From the NCBI GenBank assembly GCA_044355655.1, contig JBIKXS010000035.1, positions 1 through 36,339 of the forward strand: 36,339 nt of DNA, in the 5' to 3' direction. The notes under the pieces are model-generated. The model saw only the letters and a list, made by a program, of their open reading frames with translations, searched no databases and was not told where the DNA came from. Made by a program: the position numbers and the translations under genes. Positions 1-7,351 of this stretch are shown piece after piece (positions within the stretch are counted from its first letter, which is position 1; each line of letters begins with the position of its first letter). This stretch comes from UBA3064 sp023258775 (GTDB lineage Bacteria; Pseudomonadota; Gammaproteobacteria; Burkholderiales; Burkholderiaceae_E).

Positions 1-5
1 AAATT

Positions 6-1919
6 ATGTGTGGCATTGTTGCAGCAACGAGCGCATCGCGTGACATCATCGGCCACTTGCTTCAAGGTCTTGAACGATTAGAGTATCGAGGCTATGACTC
101 GGCTGGCCTTGCTTACATGGGTTTGCCAAGTGGCCAAGAAGGCAAAGCGACTGAGCCTTCAGGTTTGCAACGCTTGCGAGCCGTAGGCCGGGTGAGTCAA
201 CTTAAACGGCGCGTCGATGAGGTACAAGCCCGGGCGCACTGCGGCATTGCACACACCCGATGGGCCACCCACGGCGGTGTCACTGAGGACAACGCCCACC
301 CACATTTGTCGCAAGCGCAAGCTATTTCGGTATGTGTGGTGCACAACGGGATTATCGAGAATCACCATGCGCTGCGTGAAAGCTTGATCGCCGATGGTTA
401 TGCATTTGCATCGCAAACCGATACCGAGGTGATTGCCCATTTGTTGCATCACGCACTTTTGAGCGCTCAAAATAGCGGTGCAAGCATGAGTCTTTTCGAT
501 GCCATGCGAAGCGTTGCACCACGCTTGCGCGGTGCTTATGCCCTGGCCGCCGTCTCATCGATCGAGAGCGATGTGGTGGTCGGTACCCGTTGGGGTGCGC
601 CACTACTTTTGGGCTATGACGCCGTCGAGGGCGCAGCCGGTGGCGAGCGTTTTTTAGCCTCCGATGTGTCAGCGCTGATTCAATCGACTCGCCATTTGTC
701 TTATCTCGAAGAAGGCGATGTCGTCGAGATCAGGCCTGGTGCTCATCGACTTGTTGATCGGCATGGACAGCGAGTTCGTCGGGAAGTTGTCACGAGCAAC
801 ATCAAGGCAACCGAGTTTGATCTGGGACCTTTTGAGCACTACATGCAAAAGGAAATCTTTGAACAACCCGCTGCCCTGGCCAATACCCTTGAGATGGTCA
901 ACGCAAGGCAGGCACTCGTTCCCGAGTTGTTTGGCCATGAAGCACAAGCCGTTTTTGCCCGCACCAAACAGGTTTTAATCCTAGCCTGCGGCACAAGCTA
1001 TCACGCAGGCTGTGTAGCGCGTTATTGGTTTGAGTCGGTTGCCCGTATACCGACACAGGTCGAAATTGCTAGTGAGTATCGGTATCGACAGTCGGTTCCG
1101 CTTGAAGGAACCCTCGTGATTACGATCTCGCAGTCGGGCGAAACCGCAGATACGCTTGCCGCCCTCGAACATGCGCAAGCACTAGGTATGGGTGATAGCT
1201 TAAGTATTTGTAATGTTCCTGAATCTTCATTAATCCGGGCAAGCCGCCTTCGCTTTCTAACGCGTGCGGGTCCTGAGATTGGTGTTGCTTCAACCAAGGC
1301 CTTCACAACACAACTGGCCGCGTTGTTTTTACTTGCTCTGGTGCTTGCAAAAGCGCGCGGTCGGCTATCAAATGCCGATGAACAAACATGGGTTGGGCAA
1401 TTGCGTCACCTGCCTGCAGCGATGCAAGAGGTGTTGGCCTGTGAAGAAGCAATGATTGGCTGGGCGCAACACTTTGCTGCCTGTGATCACGCGCTTTTTC
1501 TTGGGCGCGGTGTGCATTATCCAATCGCTATGGAAGGGGCATTAAAGCTCAAAGAAATTTCTTATATCCATGCAGAAAGCTACGCTGCTGGCGAACTTAA
1601 ACACGGCCCACTTGCGCTGGTTGATGAAGCCATGCCTGTTTTGGCAGTCGCTCCTCAAGATGCGCTCTTATCAAAATTGTTAAGTAATTTGGAAGAAGTC
1701 CGTGCCCGGGGTGGGCGCCTCTTTGTCATTGCCGATAAAGATAGCGCGATGCATGCGGTCGATGGCGTGCAACTGGTTAAGCTTACCGATCATGCTGGGC
1801 TCTTATCACCAATTTTGCATGTTTTACCGCTCCAATTATTGGCCTATCACACGGCACTTGTTCGTGGGACCGATGTTGATAAACCTCGTAACCTTGCGAA
1901 ATCTGTAACGGTGGAGTAG
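6..1919 (+). CDS. glmS: Glutamine--fructose-6-phosphate aminotransferase (isomerizing)
   Basis: This cytoplasmic enzyme makes glucosamine-6-phosphate from fructose-6-phosphate and glutamine, the first committed step to UDP-GlcNAc for peptidoglycan and LPS. The protein starts MCGIV, so Cys2 becomes the N-terminal nucleophile of the class II glutaminase domain (about residues 1-235). Two SIS sugar-isomerase domains follow: LACGTSYHAG lies near residue 327, STKAFTTQ near 428 and ESYAAGELKHGPLAL near 523. The C-terminus DKPRNLAKSVTVE is the family's usual ending. At 637 aa it is longer than the roughly 610 aa norm, partly because of extra residues around 37-55 in the glutaminase domain. The window begins five bases upstream, so its ribosome site and any upstream partner (often glmU) cannot be judged. 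Identification is secure. Confidence 0.97.
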   Translation: MCGIVAATSASRDIIGHLLQGLERLEYRGYDSAGLAYMGLPSGQEGKATEPSGLQRLRAVGRVSQLKRRVDEVQARAHCGIAHTRWATHGGVTEDNAHPHLSQAQAISVCVVHNGIIENHHALRESLIADGYAFASQTDTEVIAHLLHHALLSAQNSGASMSLFDAMRSVAPRLRGAYALAAVSSIESDVVVGTRWGAPLLLGYDAVEGAAGGERFLASDVSALIQSTRHLSYLEEGDVVEIRPGAHRLVDRHGQRVRREVVTSNIKATEFDLGPFEHYMQKEIFEQPAALANTLEMVNARQALVPELFGHEAQAVFARTKQVLILACGTSYHAGCVARYWFESVARIPTQVEIASEYRYRQSVPLEGTLVITISQSGETADTLAALEHAQALGMGDSLSICNVPESSLIRASRLRFLTRAGPEIGVASTKAFTTQLAALFLLALVLAKARGRLSNADEQTWVGQLRHLPAAMQEVLACEEAMIGWAQHFAACDHALFLGRGVHYPIAMEGALKLKEISYIHAESYAAGELKHGPLALVDEAMPVLAVAPQDALLSKLLSNLEEVRARGGRLFVIADKDSAMHAVDGVQLVKLTDHAGLLSPILHVLPLQLLAYHTALVRGTDVDKPRNLAKSVTVE

Positions 1920-1934
1920 GGCAAACGATTCTCG

Positions 1935-1997
1935 TGCTGCTAAGTAGCGGCTCGTTGTGACGGTTTGACCAATCCTTCTGCTGCTAAGTAGTGACTC
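1935..1997. repeat. Direct repeat pair, 19 bp, 44-bp spacing
   Basis: TGCTGCTAAGTAG occurs at 1935-1947 and again at 1979-1991. The match extends to 19 bases (1935-1953 and 1979-1997) with 17 identical positions. The pair lies just after the glmS stop, between convergent glmS and hsp20. The rest of the 44-bp interval does not match. No function can be read from it. Confidence 0.7.
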
Positions 1998-2011
1998 CAC
2001 AGCGAAAAGTG

Positions 2012-2052
2012 GCCGCAAAGCTCGTGGCAAGTCGCACAGCCAGGCTTGCGGC
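2012..2052. other. Inverted repeat in glmS/hsp20 intergenic region
   Basis: GCCGCAA (2012-2018) is complementary to TTGCGGC (2046-2052), and the stem can be extended past a one-base bulge with AGC/GCT. The loop is about 22-27 nt and no U-tract follows on either strand. It may act in 3' end formation for the convergent genes, but it is not a canonical intrinsic terminator. Confidence 0.35.
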
Positions 2053-2095
2053 ACTCGATTAACACGGGCCCTTTCGAGCCCATCGTTTGTTGAAA

Positions 2096-2572
2096 TTATT
2101 GGACCGCAAGCTTTCGAGCAAGTTGTGCCTGCTTGCGCGGGAGTTCAAGCGTCAATATGCCTGCGTCAAACTTCGCGCTTGCTGCCGACTCGTCGAGCTC
2201 TGCGGGCATGGCAAAACTACGCATGACCGATCCTGAAGCAATCTCGCCACGAAGCAAGCGCTCGCCATCTTTTGGCTCCGACTTGCGCTCACGCTTAGCA
2301 CTAATGCTTACCGTGTTGCTATCAATTTGTATATCGATCTGATCTTTAGCTATACCAGCAAGCTCCGCACGAATTATCCAACCCGTTGCAGTTTCGATCA
2401 CATCAACCGGCATGGCAATCGTTTGTGCGCTTGCAAGACCGCGCGAAATCGGTGCCGCTGCGGCTGGTATCGATCGCGACCACTCAGGCCAATTCGAACC
2501 AGCCACAGCATTGGCAAAAAGGTCAGCAGGAAAAACCGAGGCGAAAGGCTCATAAAGGCTGATACGTGTCAT
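2096..2572 (-). CDS. Small heat-shock protein, Hsp20/alpha-crystallin family
   Basis: This is an ATP-independent holdase chaperone that binds unfolding proteins in the cytoplasm. The protein is 158 aa. The N-terminal arm (about residues 1-50) is variable and rich in Ala and aromatic residues. The alpha-crystallin domain follows (PVDVIETATGWIIRAELAGI, then GERLLRGEI and MRSFAMPAELDE) and contains the family hallmark GILTLELPRK near the end. Two ATGs sit in tandem. I chose the second (2572) because GGAG at 2579-2582 then has a 6-nt spacing; the ATG at 2575 is only 3 nt away. It stands alone on the minus strand, with its own sigma-32-like promoter and a hairpin in its leader (listed separately). 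The exact clade (IbpA-like or class A) is not assigned. Confidence 0.93.
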   Translation of the reverse strand: MTRISLYEPFASVFPADLFANAVAGSNWPEWSRSIPAAAAPISRGLASAQTIAMPVDVIETATGWIIRAELAGIAKDQIDIQIDSNTVSISAKRERKSEPKDGERLLRGEIASGSVMRSFAMPAELDESAASAKFDAGILTLELPRKQAQLARKLAVQ

Positions 2573-2605
2573 CATGATCTCCAATTAAGAACGTTATGAA
2601 TGAAA

Positions 2606-2627
2606 CGGTGTAAATCTTGATACACCG
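2606..2627 (-). promoter_or_regulatory. Hairpin in the hsp20 5' leader
   Basis: CGGTGTA (2606-2612) and TACACCG (2621-2627) form a perfect 7-bp inverted repeat with an 8-nt loop. On the minus strand it lies between the predicted transcription start (about 2632) and the ribosome site at 2579-2582. It would therefore form at or near the 5' end of the hsp20 mRNA. It could stabilise the message or form part of a thermosensor, though the ribosome site itself is not inside this stem. Confidence 0.5.
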
Positions 2628-2638
2628 CCGATGTTCTT

Positions 2639-2667
2639 TAAATCGGTACGCCTTGCGATATTTCAAG
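2639..2667 (-). promoter_or_regulatory. Sigma-32-type heat-shock promoter for hsp20
   Basis: Read on the minus strand, CTTGAA (plus-strand 2662-2667) is followed after 15 bases by CCGATTTA (plus-strand 2639-2646). The RpoH consensus is CTTGAA, a 13-17 base spacer, then CCCCATTTA. The match to the -35 is perfect and the -10 is close. It sits about 70 bases upstream of the hsp20 start, as expected for this gene family. Confidence 0.7.
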
Positions 2668-2676
2668 ACCCAAAAA

Positions 2677-3882
2677 TCAAACGCGCTCAATGAGCATGGC
2701 AATCCCCTGCCCCACGCCGATGCACATGGTGGTGATCGCGCGCTTGGCCTTGCTGCGATGCAGTTGATTCACTGCCGTCATCACAAGTCTCGCCCCCGAA
2801 GCACCCAGCGGGTGACCAAGTGCAATCGCACCGCCATTCGGATTGACCCGGGGATCATCATCGAGAAGTCCTAATTGGCGTGTACATCCCAAGGATTGCG
2901 CGGCAAAGGCTTCGTTGAGCTCAAACCAGTCGATATCGGCCAGCGTCAATTGCGTGCGTTGGAGTAGTTTTTGGGTTGCTGGCACAGGCCCAAGCCCCAT
3001 CACCCTCGGCGCAACACCCGCAGTTGTCATCGCCACAATTCGAGCGCGCGGCTCAAGCCCTTGAGCCTTGGCTGCGGCTTCGCTGGCAAGCAGTACAGCG
3101 GCTGAACCGTCATTGACCCCGGAGGCGTTGCCCGCAGTCACACTGCCGTCGGCTTTAACCACTGGCTTGAGTTTGGCTAAGGATTCGACGCTGGTGTCAG
3201 CACGAGGATGCTCATCTTTGGCAAATAGCGTCGGTGTCCCCTTTTTCGAGGGCAGCTCAACTGGCTGAATTTCGGCATCAAAAAACCCCGCTTCCTGAGC
3301 GGCTGCACAACGTTGCTGGCTTCTTAAGGCAAATGCGTCTTGATCCTCACGCGAGATGGCGAGATCGGAAGCGACATTCTCAGCGGTTTCTGGCATTTGA
3401 TCGACGCCATAAGCCGCCTTCATTTTGGGATTGATAAAGCGCCAGCCAATGGTTGTGTCATAAACCGCATTACTGCGTGAAAAAGCGCTATCAGCCTTCG
3501 GCATGACAAAGGGTGCACGCGACATGCTCTCCACCCCACCACCGATACCGATTGCGATTTCACCTGCTCGAATCGCGCGCGCAATCGTGCCAATTGCATC
3601 CATACCTGACCCGCAAAGCCGGTTGATGGTTGCAGCCGGGACGGTTTGCGGCAGACCAGCCAGCAAACTTGCCATTCTGGCCACGTTACGATTGTCCTCG
3701 CCTGCCTGATTCGCGCATCCTAAGATCACTTCCTCAATTATTTCCGGGGCAAGGCTTGGATTGCGCTTGAGCAGGGCTGCCAGTGAGATAGCCGCTAAAT
3801 CGTCGGTACGAATCGACGACAAGGAGCCGCCATAACGGCCAATCGGCGTGCGTACACCATCACAAATAAAAACCTCTTGCAT
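2677..3882 (-). CDS. Acetyl-CoA acyltransferase, 3-oxoadipyl-CoA thiolase type
   Basis: This is a thiolase of the degradative type, cleaving a 3-oxoacyl-CoA with CoA. The protein is 401 aa, the typical length of PcaF/PaaJ. The nucleophilic Cys90 lies in NRLCGSGMDA, His357 in GGAIALGHPLGASGAR and Cys387 in TTMCIGVGQG. The stretch GCANQAGEDNRNVARMA (residues 55-71) is very like beta-ketoadipyl-CoA thiolases, which convert 3-oxoadipyl-CoA to succinyl-CoA and acetyl-CoA. No other pca or paa gene is nearby, so the substrate is an inference from sequence, and a general fatty-acid or acetoacetyl-CoA role is possible. A strong ribosome site (GGAGG) precedes the ATG. It lies 26 bp downstream of the ampG-like gene and may be co-transcribed with it. 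Confidence 0.9.
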   Translation of the reverse strand: MQEVFICDGVRTPIGRYGGSLSSIRTDDLAAISLAALLKRNPSLAPEIIEEVILGCANQAGEDNRNVARMASLLAGLPQTVPAATINRLCGSGMDAIGTIARAIRAGEIAIGIGGGVESMSRAPFVMPKADSAFSRSNAVYDTTIGWRFINPKMKAAYGVDQMPETAENVASDLAISREDQDAFALRSQQRCAAAQEAGFFDAEIQPVELPSKKGTPTLFAKDEHPRADTSVESLAKLKPVVKADGSVTAGNASGVNDGSAAVLLASEAAAKAQGLEPRARIVAMTTAGVAPRVMGLGPVPATQKLLQRTQLTLADIDWFELNEAFAAQSLGCTRQLGLLDDDPRVNPNGGAIALGHPLGASGARLVMTAVNQLHRSKAKRAITTMCIGVGQGIAMLIERV

Positions 3883-3908
3883 ATTTCCTCCAAAGGGCGC
3901 TGAGCTTG

Positions 3909-5375
3909 CTAAGTTTGTTGCTGAACTTCATTGTGGCACGCAGCACGGGCTGCCAGGGTTTCGATTCGCTGCCTTAGCAGATACAGCAAAGCAAGACCGG
4001 GCATCGCAGCGAGCAGCGTTGAAGCAAAAAAGCTTGGCCAGCCGAATTGCTCGGCCAATAAACCCGCACTTGGCCCCACATAAACCCTGCCAACAGCAGC
4101 CAGCGCCGAGAGCAAGGCAAATTGGGCGGCGCTAAAGCGTCGATCGGTCAGCGTCATTAGCAAAGCGACAAAGGCAGCGGTCCCCATGCCGCCACAAAGA
4201 TTTTCAATGGCAATGGCCGATGCCATGAGCCCATAGGATTTTTCGCTGACCGCAAGCGTCCAGTAGGCGAGGTTTGAAATCGCCTGAGCGATGCCAAACC
4301 ACCAAAGTGCAGGCCATAGGCTTTGGGCGAGCGGGCGCCGTGCCAAATACCAACCACCGAGCAAGGCACCGACAATCGTCGCCGCCAAGCCCAGTGCTTT
4401 GTTGACAGCGCCGACTTCGGCTGCGCTAAAGCCAAGCCCGCGAAGCAAAAAGGCGGTTGAAAGCGCACCCGCAAAGGCGTCGCCCAGCTTGTAAAACACA
4501 ACCAAACTCAATAAGGCGATGGCTTGGGGTTGAGAAAAGAAAGCATCCCAGGGCGCCATGAGCGACGGGAAACGGACCGAGCGAGCAGCCCAAAGTGCGG
4601 CTGCAAAGGCGGCAAGCATCAAGACGCTGTCAAAGCCAAGTTTTAAGAACTGGTTTGCGCGCGGCGAAAACGCTTGGCTTGCTTGCGGTGCAAACTGAGA
4701 ACCCAGTCCGTACACACAAACCCCAACGACGAGCATCACTAAAAAGCCACGCCATTCGACCCATGCCGAGGTTTTTGCTGGCGCAGATGCAACGGCTGGG
4801 ACCCAAAACACAGCAATCGCGATCAATCCAAACACAAGGGCCAGCGCCCGAAACAGTCCCTGCCAGCCAAACCACCAATCTGCAAGCATCAACGCCAAAC
4901 CGCCTGAGACCAGCATGGCGACACGGTAGGCAAAGACCGAGACGGCAGCGCCTGCACCGCGCTCTTCAGCGGCCAACAACTCGTTGCGATAAGCATCAAA
5001 AACCACATCATTGCTTGCCGACACGAAGGCAAGCGTCACCGCGAGCCCGCCGAGCAAGTAGATATCCTTGGCCGGCTCTAAGCTTGACATGGCAAGGCAC
5101 AAGAGCGCGATGAGTGCAGGGCATAAAGCCATCCAGCCTTTGCGCCTGGGCAGGCCTGGCACATCAAAGCGATCGAGCAGGGGCGCCCAGGCAAACTTAA
5201 AGGTGTAGGGCAGGCCGACAAGGGCGAAAAAACCGATGGTTTTGAGGTCGAGGCCTTCGACGGTCAGCCAGGCTTGAAGTGTGGCCCCCGAAAGCGCCAA
5301 AGGCAGACCGCTTGAAAACCCCAAAAGCGCAAGCACCAACATCGGCTTTCTAAAATAAAGCGCGCTAAAGTTCAT
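3909..5375 (-). CDS. ampG: AmpG-type muropeptide MFS permease
   Basis: This inner-membrane major facilitator imports GlcNAc-anhydroMurNAc peptides released from peptidoglycan, for recycling. The 488-aa protein has about a dozen hydrophobic segments. The N-terminus carries signature AmpG blocks: GFSSGLPLALSGATLQAWLT, GLDLKTIGFFALVGLPYTFKF, a basic RRKGW loop, SASNDVVFDAYR, then EERGAGAAVSVFAYRVAMLV. These match E. coli AmpG nearly block for block; the second half is more variable. No ampC or ampR is present, so a role in beta-lactamase induction is not suggested by context. The ribosome site is weak. The gene is divergent from the M48 protease gene. Confidence 0.9.
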   Translation of the reverse strand: MNFSALYFRKPMLVLALLGFSSGLPLALSGATLQAWLTVEGLDLKTIGFFALVGLPYTFKFAWAPLLDRFDVPGLPRRKGWMALCPALIALLCLAMSSLEPAKDIYLLGGLAVTLAFVSASNDVVFDAYRNELLAAEERGAGAAVSVFAYRVAMLVSGGLALMLADWWFGWQGLFRALALVFGLIAIAVFWVPAVASAPAKTSAWVEWRGFLVMLVVGVCVYGLGSQFAPQASQAFSPRANQFLKLGFDSVLMLAAFAAALWAARSVRFPSLMAPWDAFFSQPQAIALLSLVVFYKLGDAFAGALSTAFLLRGLGFSAAEVGAVNKALGLAATIVGALLGGWYLARRPLAQSLWPALWWFGIAQAISNLAYWTLAVSEKSYGLMASAIAIENLCGGMGTAAFVALLMTLTDRRFSAAQFALLSALAAVGRVYVGPSAGLLAEQFGWPSFFASTLLAAMPGLALLYLLRQRIETLAARAACHNEVQQQT

Positions 5376-5465
5376 CAGTCCAAGTCTAACCTCGCTTGAT
5401 CGAGCGCCAAGCTAAGCCATCCTGTTTGTACCTTGTCCAACTTCACTTTGGTTCAGCCATTGAGC

Positions 5466-6341
5466 ATGTCATCCTTGCGTTATCGTGCAGCAAATCTGCG
5501 CTTTGGCATCATTGCCCAAGCAATCCGTTGCTATCTGCTACAACTGATGTGTGTGATGGCAGCACTCTCGCCACTTGGCTTGCGCGCCGACGGCATCGAC
5601 TTACCCCCACGTTCCAAAGTCGCCGATCTTGTGTCTGCCGAGCAACTCGAGCGACAAGCGGCCTTGCAATACGATCAAATGCGTGAGCGTGCAGCCTCGC
5701 AACGCGCGCTTGCACCCGAGGGTCACCCCAAATTAGTGCGGCTGCAAAACATCGCAAAAAGGCTGTTGCCGCATGCAGCGCGTTACAACGATCGAGCTTC
5801 GCAATGGCGCTGGGAGGTCTCGCTGATCGGGTCGCAGGCCTTGAACGCCTTTGCCATGCCCGGGGGAAAAATCGCGTTTTACACAGGCATCATCGAACGC
5901 TTGCAATTAAGTGATGATGAAATTGCTTTCATCATGGGCCATGAAATCGCCCACGCCCTGCGCGAGCACGGTCGCGAACGCCAAAGCAAAGCGATGATCG
6001 CCCAGGGCTTAACCATCGGTGCATCGATTCTCTCGCAAGTGATGGGTTATGGCGATATTGGCGGCCAGGTCGCCCGAGGGGTTTCAAATGTGACCATGCT
6101 CAAGTTCAGCCGCGATGATGAAAGCGAGGCTGATTTGCTCGGTATGGACTTAAGTGCACGAGCAGGCTTTGACCCTCGTGCAGGCATTAGCCTTTGGGAA
6201 AAAATGTCCAGTGCCTCAAATGGCCAGGGTACGCCACCGCAATGGCTTTCTACCCACCCCTCGCATGAATCGCGTATTGCCGACATTCGAAAGGCACTAC
6301 CCAAGGTTATGCCGATCTACGAGCGAACAAAGCCTCGCTGA
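5466..6341 (+). CDS. M48-family metalloprotease, exported
   Basis: This zinc metallopeptidase probably acts in the periplasm or at the envelope in protein quality control, like YggG/LoiP or BepA. The protein is 291 aa from the ATG at 5466. A TTG at 5433 in frame would add 11 residues, but ATG gives a better-formed export signal with a basic start and a hydrophobic stretch at about residues 12-38. The zinc motif HEIAH is at residues 159-163 (His159, Glu160, His163). The third ligand is a glutamate in ESEAD (residues 219-223), followed by LLGMDLSARAGFDP. There are no TPR repeats at the C-terminus, unlike BepA. A 37-bp tandem repeat follows the stop codon. The start site is the least certain part. 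Confidence 0.9.
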   Translation: MSSLRYRAANLRFGIIAQAIRCYLLQLMCVMAALSPLGLRADGIDLPPRSKVADLVSAEQLERQAALQYDQMRERAASQRALAPEGHPKLVRLQNIAKRLLPHAARYNDRASQWRWEVSLIGSQALNAFAMPGGKIAFYTGIIERLQLSDDEIAFIMGHEIAHALREHGRERQSKAMIAQGLTIGASILSQVMGYGDIGGQVARGVSNVTMLKFSRDDESEADLLGMDLSARAGFDPRAGISLWEKMSSASNGQGTPPQWLSTHPSHESRIADIRKALPKVMPIYERTKPR

Positions 6342-6346
6342 GCGGC

Positions 6347-6476
6347 AGCTTTTGAGCATTTCATCCCACTTGCTCAACCGATCGCACATCGAACATCGCA
6401 TCCCACTGGCTCAAGCAAGTGCACATCGAACATCACATCCCACTGGCTCAAGCAAGTGCACATCGAGCCTTGCTAG
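6347..6476. repeat. Tandem repeat, 37-bp period, about 3.5 copies
   Basis: Two adjacent 37-bp units (6384-6420 and 6421-6457) differ at one base. Each starts GCACATCGAACATC and ends GGCTCAAGCAAGT. A third, truncated unit begins at 6458 (GCACATCGAG) and runs into the 3' end of xth. A degenerate unit precedes them (6347-6383), sharing mainly CATCCCACTTGCTCAA with the others. The array fills the whole gap between the convergent M48 protease and xth genes. Confidence 0.9.
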
Positions 6477-7264
6477 GACAGGGCAATGTCGTAGTCAACC
6501 GTGAACGGGGCATGATCCGAAAATCTTGGCTCACGAGTCACTTGCCAGGCCCGGGCCCTTGCGGCCATGTCTGGATGAGCGAGTTGGTAGTCCAGGCGCC
6601 AACCCACATCATTGGCAAAAGCTGCGCCGCGATGACTCCACCAGGTGTACATCACCTGCTCGGGCGCCAGGGCTCTAAACACATCGACAAGGCCTTGCTC
6701 CCTGATGAGTGCCTCGATCCACTGCCTTTCTTCGGGTAAAAACCCGGGGTTGCGTTGATTCGATCGCCAATTCTTCAAATCAATCTCGCGATGCGCCACA
6801 TTCCAATCGGCAGCAATCACATAGGGCTTGCCACGATGATTAAGGGTTTTTACATGGGACTCGAAGCGGCGCATAAACCGAAACTTGGAAGCGAGTCGCT
6901 CCTCGCTGCTTGATCCCGAGGGGACATAGAGCGAAATCACCGCAAAAGCACCCAGGTCGATTTCGATATAGCGCCCTTCGTCATCAAATTCAGCTTCGCC
7001 AAAACCCCGAAAAAGCTCAAGCGGTGGGTGCAAACTGTAAATGGCCGTGCCTGCATAACCAGGCTTTTGTGCCGGGAAAAAATAGCCCTTGAGCTCGCCC
7101 CGCGGGCCTTGAATCGCCCGCATCGAAGCGTCAAGGTCTTTTTCCTGGGCCTTGATTTCCTGCACGCAAATCACATCGGCGTTGTGATCTGCAGCCCATT
7201 GCAACCAGCCTTTTCGGCTTGCCGCCCGGATCCCGTTCAGATTAAAGCTGGTCACACGAAACAC
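6473..7264 (-). CDS. xthA: Exodeoxyribonuclease III
   Basis: This is an AP endonuclease and 3'-5' exonuclease of base excision repair. The 263-aa protein matches the ExoIII family (E. coli 268 aa). Visible active-site blocks are SFNLNGIRAA (Asn8, Asn10), VICVQEIKAQ (Glu36, metal ligand), AADWNVAH (Asp153, Asn155), VGWRLDYQL and FSDHAPF (Asp250, His251). The start is GTG at 7264, supported by GGAGGT at 7270-7275 with a 5-nt spacing. It is divergent from pyrE, with an 87-bp gap. The C-terminal end touches the 37-bp tandem repeat. Confidence 0.96.
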   Translation of the reverse strand: MFRVTSFNLNGIRAASRKGWLQWAADHNADVICVQEIKAQEKDLDASMRAIQGPRGELKGYFFPAQKPGYAGTAIYSLHPPLELFRGFGEAEFDDEGRYIEIDLGAFAVISLYVPSGSSSEERLASKFRFMRRFESHVKTLNHRGKPYVIAADWNVAHREIDLKNWRSNQRNPGFLPEERQWIEALIREQGLVDVFRALAPEQVMYTWWSHRGAAFANDVGWRLDYQLAHPDMAARARAWQVTREPRFSDHAPFTVDYDIALS

Positions 7265-7269
7265 CTTCC

Positions 7270-7275
7270 ACCTCC
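7270..7275 (-). promoter_or_regulatory. Ribosome site deciding the GTG start of xthA
   Basis: The minus strand reads GGAGGT, five bases before GTG at 7264. This is a near-perfect Shine-Dalgarno and supports the non-ATG start. Confidence 0.7.
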
Positions 7276-7351
7276 GTCCCTATGTCATGATCAACATTGT
7301 TTCATGCCTGCCTAGCGCTGCCTCCATCACCCAAGCCATCAAGCCGACATC

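Noticed and set aside
2062..2080. GGGC/GCCC inverted repeat near the hsp20 stop as an intrinsic terminator
   Set aside because: A 4-bp stem with an 8-nt loop and no U-run is too weak to call.
4595..5113. 172-aa plus-strand open frame
   Set aside because: It is antisense to the ampG gene, composed mostly of Arg, Gln and Pro, and shows no recognisable domain; typical shadow frame in GC-rich DNA.
6347..6476. CRISPR array
   Set aside because: The 37-bp units are directly abutting with no unique spacers, so it is a tandem repeat rather than repeat-spacer DNA.
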